A stretch of 41,017 nt of DNA from JBAZDC01 sp041654595. GTDB lineage: Bacteria > Pseudomonadota > Gammaproteobacteria > Burkholderiales > Burkholderiaceae_B. A model generated the notes under the pieces. It was given only the letters and a program-made list of their open reading frames with translations, searched no databases and was not told where the DNA came from. Made by a program: the position numbers and the translations under genes. Shown here piece by piece: positions 24,829 through 33,790 of the stretch; position 1 is the stretch's first letter; each line of letters opens with the position of its first letter. The stretch covers positions 1 to 41,017 of the forward strand of contig CAZKBT010000027.1 in assembly GCA_964551305.1 (NCBI GenBank), in the 5' to 3' direction.

Positions 24829-26748
24829 TTACAACTCCATCTGCATGCCCATTTCCACCACGCGGTTGGGCGGGATCTTGTAGAAGCGCGTGCTGCGGCT
24901 GGCATTGCGCGCCATCAATGCGAAAAGACGGCGACGCCAGGCGCGCAGCAAAGGCCGCTTGTTGACGACGATGACGGTCTGGCGCGACAGGAAATAGGAA
25001 ACCTGCATGGGCTCCAGGTTGATCTCAGGGTATTCGTTGTGCACCTGCTCGAGCAGCTGGGGCACGTTCGGCTCCTGCTTGAACCCCCAGCGCGCCACGA
25101 TCTGCCAGCTCGCCCGGCCGACGTGCTCGATCTGAAAGCGCTCAGTGAACGGGACGTAGGGAACGCCCGCGCTCTGAACCGTCAGAAAAACGGTTTGCTC
25201 ATGCAGCACTTTGTTGTGCTTGAGATTGTGCAGCAAGGCGGGCGGCACCGTATCCACGATCATGCTCATGTACACCGCCGTACCCCCCACTTTCGTCAAC
25301 GGATGTTCTTCCAATCCTTGCATGAACGATCTCAGATCCTGCTGATCCGCCGCCAGGGTGTTGTGTATGAGCTCGCGCCCCTGCTTCCAGGTCAGCATCA
25401 AGGTCAGCAGGAACGCGGCGACCGCCAAGGGCACCCACCCGCCGCTCGCTATCTTGAGCGCATTGGACGAGAACAGCAGCACGTCAAGCCCGAGAAAAGC
25501 GCAGATCAGCGCCAGCCACAGAATGCGCTTGGGACCGCTGGAAAGAGCCGGCAGCACGGAAAACGCCAGCAAGGACGTCATCAGCATGGTGCCCGTCACC
25601 GCGAAGCCGTAGGCGCTTGCCAGGCTTTCCGACGTGCGGAACTCGAGCACCAGAATCAGTACGGCGATGAACAGGATCAGGTTCACCTTGGGCAGGTAGA
25701 TCTGCCCTTCCTCTTTTGCGGAGGTATGCAAAATGACCATGCGCGGCCAAAAACCCAGCTGCACGGCTTGCCGGGTGACGGAAAACGCGCCGGATATGAC
25801 CGATTGCGACGCAATGATGGTCGCGCAAGTCGCCAGCGCGACCAAAGGCGCAAGCGCCCATTGCGGCGCCATCAGGAAAAACGGATTGCGGGCGGCGCCC
25901 GGATCCGCCAAGATCACCGCGCCTTGGCCGAAATAGCAAAGCACCAGTGCGGGCAAGACAAATGCAAACCAGGCCCGCCGGATCACCGAACGCCCAAAAT
26001 GCCCCATGTCGGCGTATAGTGTTTCGGCTCCGGTCAGGGCCAGGACCAGCGCCCCCAGCAAGAGATACGTCTCCCATGGCGCCTTGCCTATCAAGCCGAT
26101 CGCCCAGGCGGGATTGATCGCCTGCAGGACCTCCGGCGTTTGCCATATCCGCCAACCGCCCAACAAACCCAGCGTCAGGAACCAGCACAGCATGATCGGA
26201 CCGAACATCTTGCCCACCGCGGCCGTGCCGCGCGATTGGACCATGAACAGGGCGGCCAGCACGCCTACGGAAGCCGGCACGATCCAAGCATCGAAACGAT
26301 GGGAAATGACCCCCACCCCTTCGATCGCGGACAATACGGAAATCGCCGGCGTAATGATGGTGTCGCCGTAGAACAGACAGGCGCCGATCAGGCCCAGCAT
26401 TGTCAAATAGCGCTTGCGCTTGCCCGCGGCCATATTGCGCACCGCCAATTGCATCAGCGCCAGCGTGCCGCCTTCTCCCCTGTTGTCCGCGCGCAGCATG
26501 ATGACGACGTATTTGAGCGACACGACGATGATCAGCATCCAGAACAGCAGGGACAGGATGCCCAGGACGTCCGGCACCGAAGGCTGGCCCATCCTGGCCA
26601 TGGCGGCCTTGATGGTGTAGAGCGGGCTGGTGCCGATGTCGCCGTACACCACGCCCAAGGCGCCGATCAGCAATGCCGATTCGGCGGGCGCCGCCATCTT
26701 TTTGCCGTCGCTGCTCTTCGGCGCAATTGCCGTCGTTACGTCCTTCAT
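24829..26748 (-). CDS. kup: Low-affinity potassium transporter Kup
   Basis: The 639-residue protein is a KUP/HAK potassium symporter. The start of the transport domain (GALGVVYGDIGTSPLYTIKA, here residues about 30-49) is the family signature, and about twelve membrane segments extend to residue 450. The C-terminal soluble domain of about 170 residues follows. It imports K+ with H+. The gene lies 10 bases downstream of a histidine kinase gene and faces the mrp operon tail to tail. This links K+ import to a two-component system and puts it beside a cation exporter. That they are co-regulated is inference. Confidence 0.94.
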   Translation of the reverse strand: MKDVTTAIAPKSSDGKKMAAPAESALLIGALGVVYGDIGTSPLYTIKAAMARMGQPSVPDVLGILSLLFWMLIIVVSLKYVVIMLRADNRGEGGTLALMQLAVRNMAAGKRKRYLTMLGLIGACLFYGDTIITPAISVLSAIEGVGVISHRFDAWIVPASVGVLAALFMVQSRGTAAVGKMFGPIMLCWFLTLGLLGGWRIWQTPEVLQAINPAWAIGLIGKAPWETYLLLGALVLALTGAETLYADMGHFGRSVIRRAWFAFVLPALVLCYFGQGAVILADPGAARNPFFLMAPQWALAPLVALATCATIIASQSVISGAFSVTRQAVQLGFWPRMVILHTSAKEEGQIYLPKVNLILFIAVLILVLEFRTSESLASAYGFAVTGTMLMTSLLAFSVLPALSSGPKRILWLALICAFLGLDVLLFSSNALKIASGGWVPLAVAAFLLTLMLTWKQGRELIHNTLAADQQDLRSFMQGLEEHPLTKVGGTAVYMSMIVDTVPPALLHNLKHNKVLHEQTVFLTVQSAGVPYVPFTERFQIEHVGRASWQIVARWGFKQEPNVPQLLEQVHNEYPEINLEPMQVSYFLSRQTVIVVNKRPLLRAWRRRLFALMARNASRSTRFYKIPPNRVVEMGMQMEL

Positions 26749-26758
26749 GTCTGCCTTA

Positions 26759-27829
26759 TCAACGCGTCAGCTTCAGTCCGATACGGGGACCGGGGAACAC
26801 TACTGTAATACGAGTGCCCGAAAAAGTGGGAAGACTGTGCACATTCCACCACGCCCCGTGCGCGCGCGCGATTTCGCGCACAATGGCCAGGCCGAGCCCC
26901 GATCCTTCCCCCTGGGTGGACGGTGAACGATAAAAGGCGTCGAATACCCTCTTGGCGTCTTCCAGCGGTATGCCTGGACCGTCGTCCTCGATGGTCAGGC
27001 TGGGCGGATTGGCCCCCACCTGCAAGGTGATGACGCTCGCGCCGACCCCGTAGCGCAGCGCGTTGTCCAGCAAATTGGCCAGCATTTCCTCGAGCAGGAT
27101 GGGATCGGCGTCGATCAGGACGGCCTCGTCGGGCGCCGACAACTGTATCTCGATGTTCTTGGCACGCGCCGCGGGTATCCAGTTGGCGCCGCTCACGCGC
27201 ACCCATTCGCACAGATCGATGCGCTCGAAACTGTCTTGCGGACGGGCGGAGGAATCGACCCTGGCAAGCACCAGCAATTGCTGGCCCATGCGTATCATCC
27301 TGTCGGTCACGGTTTTGATGCGTTCCGCGCGCACACGGATATCGTCGGGCAAGGGCCGGGACAACATCAGCTCCGATTCGAGCCTCAGGCCGGTCAGCGG
27401 CGTGCGCAACTGATGCGCCGCGTGCCCAAGAAAACGCTTCTGAGCCTGCATCGCATCGTCCAGCCGGCTCAGAAGGTCGTTCACGTGCATCACCAGCGGA
27501 GCGACTTCCAGCGGCAAGTTATGCGTATCCAAGGGGTGAAGGTCGTCGATGGAGCGCTGGCGTATTTCGTCGGACAAGCGGTTGACCGATACCAGGCCGG
27601 AACGCACACCCGCCACGAGCACCCAGGCGAACAAGGAGATCAAGGCTATCTGGCTGATCACCATCAACCAGAAAATGTCACGCAATACCCAATCGTCCAG
27701 ATTGATCTTTCGCGTCATGAACCAGGTCACGACAATGTCGAGCACGACCAGCAGCAGCACCGCCGGCATCAGACGAACGAGCAAATGACGCGCCAAGGAA
27801 CCACGCGGCATGAAATGTCTGAAACGCAT
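26759..27829 (-). CDS. Histidine kinase with very short sensor loop
   Basis: The 356-residue kinase has two N-terminal membrane helices (about 17-38 and 52-75) joined by only some 13 residues, then a HAMP-like linker, the phospho-acceptor H139 in AHQLRTPL, N256 in NLLDNALRYG, DDGPGIP at 282-288 and GSGLGLAIV at 309-317. This catalytic core is of the QseC/TctE type, but those kinases normally carry a periplasmic domain of about 100 residues, which is missing. It probably senses within the membrane or through a partner protein. ATG 27829 is separated by 14 bases from the response regulator stop, and kup follows after 9 bases. Confidence 0.9.
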   Translation of the reverse strand: MRFRHFMPRGSLARHLLVRLMPAVLLLVVLDIVVTWFMTRKINLDDWVLRDIFWLMVISQIALISLFAWVLVAGVRSGLVSVNRLSDEIRQRSIDDLHPLDTHNLPLEVAPLVMHVNDLLSRLDDAMQAQKRFLGHAAHQLRTPLTGLRLESELMLSRPLPDDIRVRAERIKTVTDRMIRMGQQLLVLARVDSSARPQDSFERIDLCEWVRVSGANWIPAARAKNIEIQLSAPDEAVLIDADPILLEEMLANLLDNALRYGVGASVITLQVGANPPSLTIEDDGPGIPLEDAKRVFDAFYRSPSTQGEGSGLGLAIVREIARAHGAWWNVHSLPTFSGTRITVVFPGPRIGLKLTR

Positions 27830-27843
27830 CGGACGATCACCCG

Positions 27844-28518
27844 CTAGCGCGGGGCATCCTCTTCGAGCAAATAGCCGAAGCCGCGCACGGTCTGGATGCC
27901 CATGCCGGTGCCTTCCAGCCGCTTGCGCAGGCGATATACGTAGACTTCGACGGCATTCTCGCTGAAATCGGCGTCCCAGGCCGACAGCGAATTGACGATC
28001 TGCCGCTTAGTGACGACTCGCCCGGCCCGGGCCATCAGCATTTCCAGCACCGAGAGCTCGCGCACCGACAACGGCAGACGCTCGCCATCGACCCGCAGCT
28101 CTCGGCTCACCGTATCCAGCACCAGCTTGCCGACTTCGAGTTGCGGCTGGGCCTGGCCGCTGCGTCGGCGTGCAAACACCCGCACGCGAGCGGCAAACTC
28201 CGCCAATTCGAATGGCTTGGTAACGTAATCGTCGGCGCCGGCATCCAGGCCTGCGACCCTGTCCTCGATGCCGTCGCGGGCGGTGAGGATGAGCACGGGC
28301 ACCTGATGTCCCTCGGCGCGCAGCTCGCGCAGCACCTGGAACCCGCTCTTTCCCGGCAGGTTCAGATCCAGCACCAGAAAATCATAGGGCTGCCCCGCAA
28401 GGGCGTCCAGCACCTTGGCGCCGTCCTGTAGCAGGTCCACGGCATATCCCTGTTCGAGCAAGAATTCCTGCAGGGCGGGCCCGAGGCTGGCGTCGTCTTC
28501 TATTACTAGTACTCGCAT
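27844..28518 (-). CDS. OmpR-family response regulator (QseB/TctD-like)
   Basis: The 224-residue protein has a receiver domain with E7/D8/D9, phospho-acceptor D51, T79 and K101, and a winged-helix C-terminal domain ending with VEVYVYRLRKRLEG and a final TVRGFGYLLE. It is a DNA-binding partner of the downstream histidine kinase, with which it forms an operon that continues into kup. A target may be this operon itself or the mrp operon; no binding site was identified. Confidence 0.92.
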   Translation of the reverse strand: MRVLVIEDDASLGPALQEFLLEQGYAVDLLQDGAKVLDALAGQPYDFLVLDLNLPGKSGFQVLRELRAEGHQVPVLILTARDGIEDRVAGLDAGADDYVTKPFELAEFAARVRVFARRRSGQAQPQLEVGKLVLDTVSRELRVDGERLPLSVRELSVLEMLMARAGRVVTKRQIVNSLSAWDADFSENAVEVYVYRLRKRLEGTGMGIQTVRGFGYLLEEDAPR

Positions 28519-28562
28519 ACCGCGATTCTAATCCAGACGCGGGCAAACTGCTCGCACTACTC

Positions 28563-29024
28563 CTAGTCGTCAGGCGGCGACTCTTGCGTGTCCTGCGCCG
28601 CAGGCGTCGCGGGGGCCGGACGCGTGATGAAGCCGATCCGCTTCAAGCCGCCGGACTTGGCGCTGCCCATGATCTGCGCCAACACTTCATAGCGGGTGTT
28701 CAAATCCGCGCGGATGCGGATCTCCGGCTGAGGATCGAGCTTGGACTCCGCCGCGAAGCGCTGCGCGAGCTCATCCAAGGTGATCGCCTGCTCGTTCCAG
28801 AACAAGGCGCCGTGCTCGTTCACCGCCAAATCGATGGTCTTCGGATCCTGCTCCACGGGCTCGGCGGACGCCTGGGGCACGTTGATCTTGATGGAATGAC
28901 TGAGCAAAGGCGCCGTGATGATGAAAATCACCAGCAATACCAGCATGACGTCGATCAACGGCACCATGTTGATTTCGGATACGGTGCCGTTACTTCGCTT
29001 GTTGTCGAAGCTGCCGAAAGCCAT
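28563..29024 (-). CDS. exbD: Biopolymer transport protein ExbD
   Basis: The 153-residue protein has a cytoplasmic N terminus, one membrane helix containing IDVMLVLLVIFIITAP with the functional aspartate, and a periplasmic domain. It harvests the proton gradient with ExbB to drive TonB. ATG 29024 is preferred over 29030 because AGGGTG is seven bases before it; the earlier ATG overlaps the exbB stop and has only one base to the ribosome site. A proline- and glutamine-rich tail follows the domain. Confidence 0.93.
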   Translation of the reverse strand: MAFGSFDNKRSNGTVSEINMVPLIDVMLVLLVIFIITAPLLSHSIKINVPQASAEPVEQDPKTIDLAVNEHGALFWNEQAITLDELAQRFAAESKLDPQPEIRIRADLNTRYEVLAQIMGSAKSGGLKRIGFITRPAPATPAAQDTQESPPDD

Positions 29025-29026
29025 GA

Positions 29027-29917
29027 TCATGCACCCTGTTGAGAACGCAGCTCGGTAACGCGCTGCTTACGGCCTTTCGAATCGAGGACTTGCTGGCCCG
29101 TCGTCAGGAACGTGTACAAGTCGTGGGCAAACGCATCGAGGCTGGCCAGGTAAACACGGTTGTTGCGCACGAAACCGTTGTAGGCCAGAACGGCGGGAAT
29201 CGCGACGGCAAGCCCGAGGCCGGTCATGATGAGCGCCTCGCCCACCGGACCGGCGATGCGATTAATGTTGACACCGTCGGACAAGCCGATGCCGATCAGC
29301 GCATGGTACACCCCCCAGACCGTGCCGAACAAACCGACGAACGGCGCTGTTGAGCCGATGGACGCCAATATCGTCAGGCCGTTTTCCAGCCTGGCGGTTT
29401 CCTCGTCGATCACTTTGCGTATGGTGCGCCCCACGAACGCACCCGTCGATCCCTTTTCTTCCAGCTTCAGCGCGCCGTACTTCGCATGGTGATTGCGGGC
29501 ATGAATGGCGTGGCTGGCAAGATGCGAGAACGGCTCGGTGGCGCCATGAGTCGCGATTTCGTGCTCGACCTGCTCCAACGAACTGGCCGCCCAGAACTCT
29601 TTCAGGAACTTTTTGGAACGCCTGCGCGCGCGAATGTTGGAAAACGATTTAACGAAAATCAAATACCAACTCACGATGGACATCAACACCAGGACAGCGA
29701 ACAGGCCCTGGCCGACGAAATCGCTTTGCTCGATGAAATGCAGCATGCCGCCATCCGCCACGTCCACCGCCGTCGTCCCGGCATTTTGCATCGCGGGGCC
29801 GCCGGCCATTCCGGCGCCCGGCGGCATTGCCGATTGGGATGCCGCGCCCACCGTATCGGCCTGGGGCGCTTCGGCCTGAGCAATCACCTGCGCGGCATTA
29901 TGTAGAAAGTCCACCAT
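29027..29917 (-). CDS. exbB: Biopolymer transport protein ExbB
   Basis: The 296-residue protein has three membrane segments of the MotA/TolQ/ExbB family, with the conserved region LASIGSTAPFVGLFGTVWGV near 188-207 and a second one in the C-terminal third. The N-terminal 70 residues are glycine- and alanine-rich and longer than in the E. coli protein; this extended form is common in betaproteobacteria. The gene lies between tonB and exbD in the usual order. Confidence 0.93.
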   Translation of the reverse strand: MVDFLHNAAQVIAQAEAPQADTVGAASQSAMPPGAGMAGGPAMQNAGTTAVDVADGGMLHFIEQSDFVGQGLFAVLVLMSIVSWYLIFVKSFSNIRARRRSKKFLKEFWAASSLEQVEHEIATHGATEPFSHLASHAIHARNHHAKYGALKLEEKGSTGAFVGRTIRKVIDEETARLENGLTILASIGSTAPFVGLFGTVWGVYHALIGIGLSDGVNINRIAGPVGEALIMTGLGLAVAIPAVLAYNGFVRNNRVYLASLDAFAHDLYTFLTTGQQVLDSKGRKQRVTELRSQQGA

Positions 29918-29927
29918 TCATCGCATC

Positions 29928-30716
29928 CTATAAAACAAAATCGAAAGGAATGTCCGCCAAAGCCCGATAGGCTATGCCGTTTTCCGTATAAGGTTTGAAA
30001 CGCGCCGTACGCGCCGCCTTCAATCCGGCTTCGTCCAGCCGGGCGTAACCCGACGATGACTGCACCTTCGCATCCAACACCGCGCCTTGCGGCGAAATCA
30101 GGACCCGGACCACGACGCGCCCCTGCTCTCCTCGACGCTCCGATTGGCGCGGATACGTCGGGCGCGGAGCAGCGCCCAGATAATCCACCTTGCCGATCAT
30201 GCGCGGCCGATCGGGATCGACGGGCGCCGTCGGGGCCTTGGGCACGGGCGCGGACGCCTGACCCGAGAAGGCCGGCGCCGCGGGCTGTTCTTTTATGACC
30301 GGAGCCGGCTTGATCACGGGTTTGGGTTTCGGCTTGGGCTTCGGTTTGGGTTTGGGCTTGGGCGGCTCGACGATCGCTTCCGGCTCAGGTTCCGGCTCGA
30401 CGACAGGCTCGGGCTCAATGATTTCCTCGGGCTCTTCAATGACTTCGGGCTCAGGCTCTTCGATGACTTCAGGCTCCGGAGGCTCCTCTTGCACGACTTC
30501 CTCGACGGGCTCTTCATTCGGTGCTGCGTCCACGACTTCGTCGGACAGTTCGACGAAACGGATCTCCACGGTTTCCGGCAAATTTATTTCAGGCTTGCTC
30601 GTCGTGGCGGATAGCATGACGCCGAATACCGCCGCATGCAAGCCAACGGCGACGAGAGCTGCCGCCAATTTCAACAGCTCGGGGCGCTTGCCCTCTCCTT
30701 CGCGGTAATGCGGCAT
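29928..30716 (-). CDS. tonB: Energy transducer TonB
   Basis: The 262-residue protein has an N-terminal membrane anchor (about 16-36), a long spacer of Glu-Pro and Lys-Pro repeats (about 68-135; for example EPEPEPEAIVEP and KPKPKPKPKPKP), and the C-terminal TonB domain with YPRQSERRGEQGRVVVRVLI and ending FDFVL. It spans the periplasm to energise outer membrane siderophore receptors. It heads the tonB-exbB-exbD operon, with a Fur-like box 79 bases upstream. Confidence 0.94.
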   Translation of the reverse strand: MPHYREGEGKRPELLKLAAALVAVGLHAAVFGVMLSATTSKPEINLPETVEIRFVELSDEVVDAAPNEEPVEEVVQEEPPEPEVIEEPEPEVIEEPEEIIEPEPVVEPEPEPEAIVEPPKPKPKPKPKPKPKPVIKPAPVIKEQPAAPAFSGQASAPVPKAPTAPVDPDRPRMIGKVDYLGAAPRPTYPRQSERRGEQGRVVVRVLISPQGAVLDAKVQSSSGYARLDEAGLKAARTARFKPYTENGIAYRALADIPFDFVL

Positions 30717-30794
30717 GAATTCTGCTACTGTTCAGGGATAGCCGTCATTGTTGGCGGGCTATTTATTGATAAGTGGGATTTAAATATTAACAGT

Positions 30795-30813
30795 AATGCG
30801 AACTATTCGCAAT
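30795..30813. promoter_or_regulatory. Fur-like box upstream of tonB
   Basis: AATGCGAACTATTCGCAAT is a near-palindrome of two octamers around CTA with the TGCGAA/TTCGCA core. It resembles the AATGCGAATNATTCGCATT form of Fur boxes in betaproteobacteria. It is 79 bases before the tonB ATG, in the right place to repress tonB-exbB-exbD when iron is plentiful. Confidence 0.65.
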
Positions 30814-30890
30814 ATTTACCTAGGCTGGTCTCAAGAATACTCGGTTGCGGCGCGCGCCGGTGACTCTCTCCTGAGACCGACCGCAGACGC

Positions 30891-30922
30891 AAAAAAAGCA
30901 CTTAAGATCCTTAAGTGCTTTT
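30891..30922 (-). terminator. Terminator after tRNA-Val
   Basis: A 13-pair stem (30894-30906 with 30910-30922) has the loop ATC. On the minus strand it ends in a run of seven T, so it terminates the tRNA-Val transcript; on the plus strand it has four T and could also work in that direction. Confidence 0.85.
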
Positions 30923-30975
30923 AACTTTGCTTAACGCTTCCGTTCAAGTTTTGCTTGAATGATTTGCAGCTTTCA

Positions 30976-31051
30976 TGGTGGGTGCTGACGGGTTCGAACC
31001 GCCGACCTACGCCTTGTAAGGGCGCCGCTCTACCAACTGAGCTAAGCACCC
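30976..31051 (-). tRNA. tRNA-Val (TAC anticodon)
   Basis: The 76-base gene has a seven-pair acceptor stem (GGGTGCT with AGCACCC), the D-arm TAGCTCAGTTGGTAGAGC, anticodon loop CTTACAA with TAC, a T-arm with GGTTCGAACC and an encoded CCA. It lies 100 bases after the HU gene on the same strand. Confidence 0.97.
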
Positions 31052-31150
31052 ATTCCTGAATGCCACTAAATTATGCTGCAAAACGTAAGCTGGGCATTTT
31101 AGTGCAGCCGATCCCATAACGCAAACCGGCCGGCACCCCACCCCGCTGCT

Positions 31151-31423
31151 TTAGTTGACAGCGTCTTTCAGAGCCTTGCCCGGACGGAACTTGGGCACGC
31201 GCGCTTTCTTGATCTTGATGGCTTCGCCGGTGCGGGGATTGCGGCCCGTGCGAGCAGCGCGCTCGGACACGGCGAACGTGCCAAAGCCGACCAGCGTCAC
31301 GGAACCTTTCTTTTTCAGTGTCGTTTTGACCGCACCGATGAAAGCGTCGAGCGCGCGTCCGGCGTCAGCTTTGGACAGATCGGCTTTAGTGGAAATGTGT
31401 TCGATAAGCTCAGTTTTGTTCAT
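31151..31423 (-). CDS. hupB: DNA-binding protein HU
   Basis: The 90-residue protein matches HU throughout: MNKTELIEHISTKADLSKADA at the start, VTLVGFGTFAVSERAAR, the DNA-binding arm RNPRTGE near 61-67, and the end KFRPGKALKDAVN. It bends and compacts DNA as a dimer. A promoter at 31586-31615 is the likely start, giving a leader of about 150 bases with two inverted repeats. It precedes tRNA-Val on the same strand. Confidence 0.96.
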   Translation of the reverse strand: MNKTELIEHISTKADLSKADAGRALDAFIGAVKTTLKKKGSVTLVGFGTFAVSERAARTGRNPRTGEAIKIKKARVPKFRPGKALKDAVN

Positions 31424-31732
31424 TCAGGATTACCCCTAAAAATTATTGTTCCCGGATGCCTTTCGAAGATCGGCATCCGATCAAAACATACGCGACATTA
31501 GGCATGCGCTACGTATCTTCTACAGCAGACTATGCAGGCTCAGCCGCTTGAACTCTTCAAAAGAGTCGGCTAGCTGGCTACCGGCTATTAAGCCTTTGAA
31601 CTATTCCCTTGTCAAGTAAAAAACCTTGTAAACCCGCACCAATGTTGAGGTGTAGGCTTTTGCGCTACAAACATTGCAGTTATTTTCAATGCGGCATGAC
31701 AAAAACGGAACGAGGCCGCGCAACAGGATGCA
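31424..31732 (-). promoter_or_regulatory. HU promoter and structured leader
   Basis: On the minus strand TTGACA (31615-31610) and TTAATA (31591-31586) are 18 bases apart. Downstream in the leader, AGCCG-ACTCTT and AAGAGT-CGGCT at 31542-31571 form a bulged hairpin, and CGGATGCC (31453-31460) pairs with GGCATCCG (31472-31479). The remaining bases up to the PLP gene show nothing else convincing. Confidence 0.55.
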
Positions 31733-32962
31733 TCAGGATAATGCTTGCTCGAAGTCGCCCACCAAGTCTTGAATATCTTCGATGCCGATGGATACGCGCA
31801 AATAATTGTCCGAAATTCCCATCTCCGCCCTACGCTGCGGACCCATTTCGTAATAGATCGTATGCGCCACCGGCAGGACCAGGCTGCGGTTATCCCCCAG
31901 GTGCGTGGCCAAGGCCAGTACGCGCAAACGGTCCAGGAACTCGAACACGTCGATGTCGCGCGCCAGCTCCACGCCCATCAATGAGCCGTAGCGTCCTCCG
32001 AAAATCTCGGCGGCGCGCTCATGCTGGGGGTGGCCGGGCAAGCCCGGGTAATGCACTTTCGACACGGAAGGATGATCCTGCAGGTACCTCGCCAGCTCCA
32101 AGGCGTTGGCGCAGGCCTTGGCCATGCGCAGCGGCAGGGTTTCAGAGCCCGCCGCGATGCGGTGGGCGGCGTCCGAGGACAATGTACCGCCCATGTCGCG
32201 CAGTCCTTTCTTCTTGATCTGCGTCAGGCCCCAGCTGTACGGCGAGCCGCTGCGATACGGCTGAGCAATGGCCTCGAAGCGGGACCAGTCGTACAGTCCG
32301 GTATCCGTCACCGCGCCGCCGAGCGCATTGCCATGGCCTCCGATATGCTTGGACAGGGAATTGACCACCAGCGACGCGCCCATGGATTTGCCCGTGCACA
32401 GCCAGGGTGACGACAAGGTATTGTCGATGACGTAGACCAGATTGTTGCGCGCGCACCAGTCGCCGATGGCGCGCATGTCGGCGATTTGCGTACCGGGATT
32501 GGCCAGCGATTCCAGAAATAGCATGCGGGTGGTCGGACGCAAGGCGGGCTTGACGAGCTCCACGTCCGTGCAATCCACGAACGTGACTTCCACGCCCAAG
32601 CCGGCCAGGGTGCCCAGCAAGCTGTTGGTGTTGCCAAAGATGTGCTGGCTGCAAATCAGGTGGTCGCCCTTTCTCAGGAGCGTGAAAAACACGGCCGTCA
32701 GCGCCGCCATGCCCGTGGCGAAACTGACGGAGTTGACGCCCTGCTCCATCTGGGTGATGCGCGCTTCGAGCGCCGCCGTGGTCGGCGTGCCCTGACGCGC
32801 ATAGGTAAACCCCGACTTGCCCTGGAAAACGGCGACCAGCTCGCGGGAACTCGCGAACGCATACTCCGAAGAGGGATGCAGCGGTTTGTGGATGGCGCCA
32901 TGCTCGACGTGCGAGCGGCGGTCCGAATGGACATTCGTAGTGGTGAAGCCGTTATTTGACAT
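31733..32962 (-). CDS. Cys/Met metabolism PLP-dependent enzyme
   Basis: The 409-residue protein belongs to the cystathionine gamma-synthase / homocysteine synthase family. The PLP lysine is K205 in NSLSKHIGGHGNALGG; D180 in YVIDNTL contacts the pyridine, and SVSFATGMAALTAV holds the phosphate loop. The exact reaction (O-acylhomoserine sulfhydrylase, gamma-synthase or gamma-lyase) cannot be fixed from sequence. It is third in a probable operon rnr-rlmB-this gene, with 57 bases before its ATG. Confidence 0.85.
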   Translation of the reverse strand: MSNNGFTTTNVHSDRRSHVEHGAIHKPLHPSSEYAFASSRELVAVFQGKSGFTYARQGTPTTAALEARITQMEQGVNSVSFATGMAALTAVFFTLLRKGDHLICSQHIFGNTNSLLGTLAGLGVEVTFVDCTDVELVKPALRPTTRMLFLESLANPGTQIADMRAIGDWCARNNLVYVIDNTLSSPWLCTGKSMGASLVVNSLSKHIGGHGNALGGAVTDTGLYDWSRFEAIAQPYRSGSPYSWGLTQIKKKGLRDMGGTLSSDAAHRIAAGSETLPLRMAKACANALELARYLQDHPSVSKVHYPGLPGHPQHERAAEIFGGRYGSLMGVELARDIDVFEFLDRLRVLALATHLGDNRSLVLPVAHTIYYEMGPQRRAEMGISDNYLRVSIGIEDIQDLVGDFEQALS

Positions 32963-33019
32963 GAGAGACTACCTATAGACCGGGCCAAGCCGCGCTGAGC
33001 ATGCAGGCGAGTAATTATT

Positions 33020-33766
33020 TTATACCTGGCGCTGGCGCACCGATTCGAATAAGCATATGGCGCTGGCCACGCTCACGTTCAGGCTTTCAACGGTCCCACG
33101 CATGGGAATGGATACCAGTTCGTCGCAGGTCTCGCGCGTGAGCCGGCGCATGCCCTCGCCCTCGGCCCCCATCACCCACGCCATGGAGCGGCGCCCGTCG
33201 ATCTGATACAGCGACGACTGCACCTGATCATCCGTCCCGACCAGCCAGACGTCGCGCTCTTTCAACTGTCGCATGGAGCGGGCGAGATTGGTCACCATAA
33301 TATAGGGCACGGTTTCGGCGGCGCCGCACGCGACGCGACGCACGGTGGTATTGAGCCCGACGGCGCGGTCCCGCGCAGCGACGACCGCATGCGCGCCGGC
33401 GGCATCGGCGGTGCGCAGACAAGCCCCCAAGTTATGCGGATCCGTGACGCTGTCCAGAATCAGGAACAAAGCCGGAACGCCCCGCTCCTCCAGGTCGTCC
33501 AGGATCTCATCGAGGTCCACTGCCAGGACGCGCGCCTCGGCCAGCGCGACGACGCCCTGGTGGCGCGTGCCTTTGCCCAGTCCGTCCAGGCGATCGGCAT
33601 CGACGGGCCTGACCTTGACGCCGGCTGCCTGCGCGAGATCGATCAACTGCCGCATCCGCTTGTCCCGCCGCGTCGCGTCGACGTACAGCTCGCGCACCGA
33701 GCCCGCCGCATGGCGCAGGCGGGCCTGCACGGCGTGAAATCCCGCTAATACCTGATGAGACGACAT
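33020..33766 (-). CDS. rlmB: 23S rRNA 2'-O-methyltransferase RlmB
   Basis: The 248-residue protein is a SpoU/TrmH-family enzyme that methylates guanosine 2251 of 23S rRNA. An N-terminal substrate-binding domain is followed by the knotted domain with DPHNLGACLRTADAAGA (about 111-127), VMGAEGEGM (about 198-206) and ESLNVSVA (about 227-234). It follows rnr at 24 bases, the common arrangement, so both are likely to be co-transcribed. Confidence 0.95.
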   Translation of the reverse strand: MSSHQVLAGFHAVQARLRHAAGSVRELYVDATRRDKRMRQLIDLAQAAGVKVRPVDADRLDGLGKGTRHQGVVALAEARVLAVDLDEILDDLEERGVPALFLILDSVTDPHNLGACLRTADAAGAHAVVAARDRAVGLNTTVRRVACGAAETVPYIMVTNLARSMRQLKERDVWLVGTDDQVQSSLYQIDGRRSMAWVMGAEGEGMRRLTRETCDELVSIPMRGTVESLNVSVASAICLFESVRQRQV

Positions 33767-33790
33767 GTGTTCCTTTCAAACGATACGATT

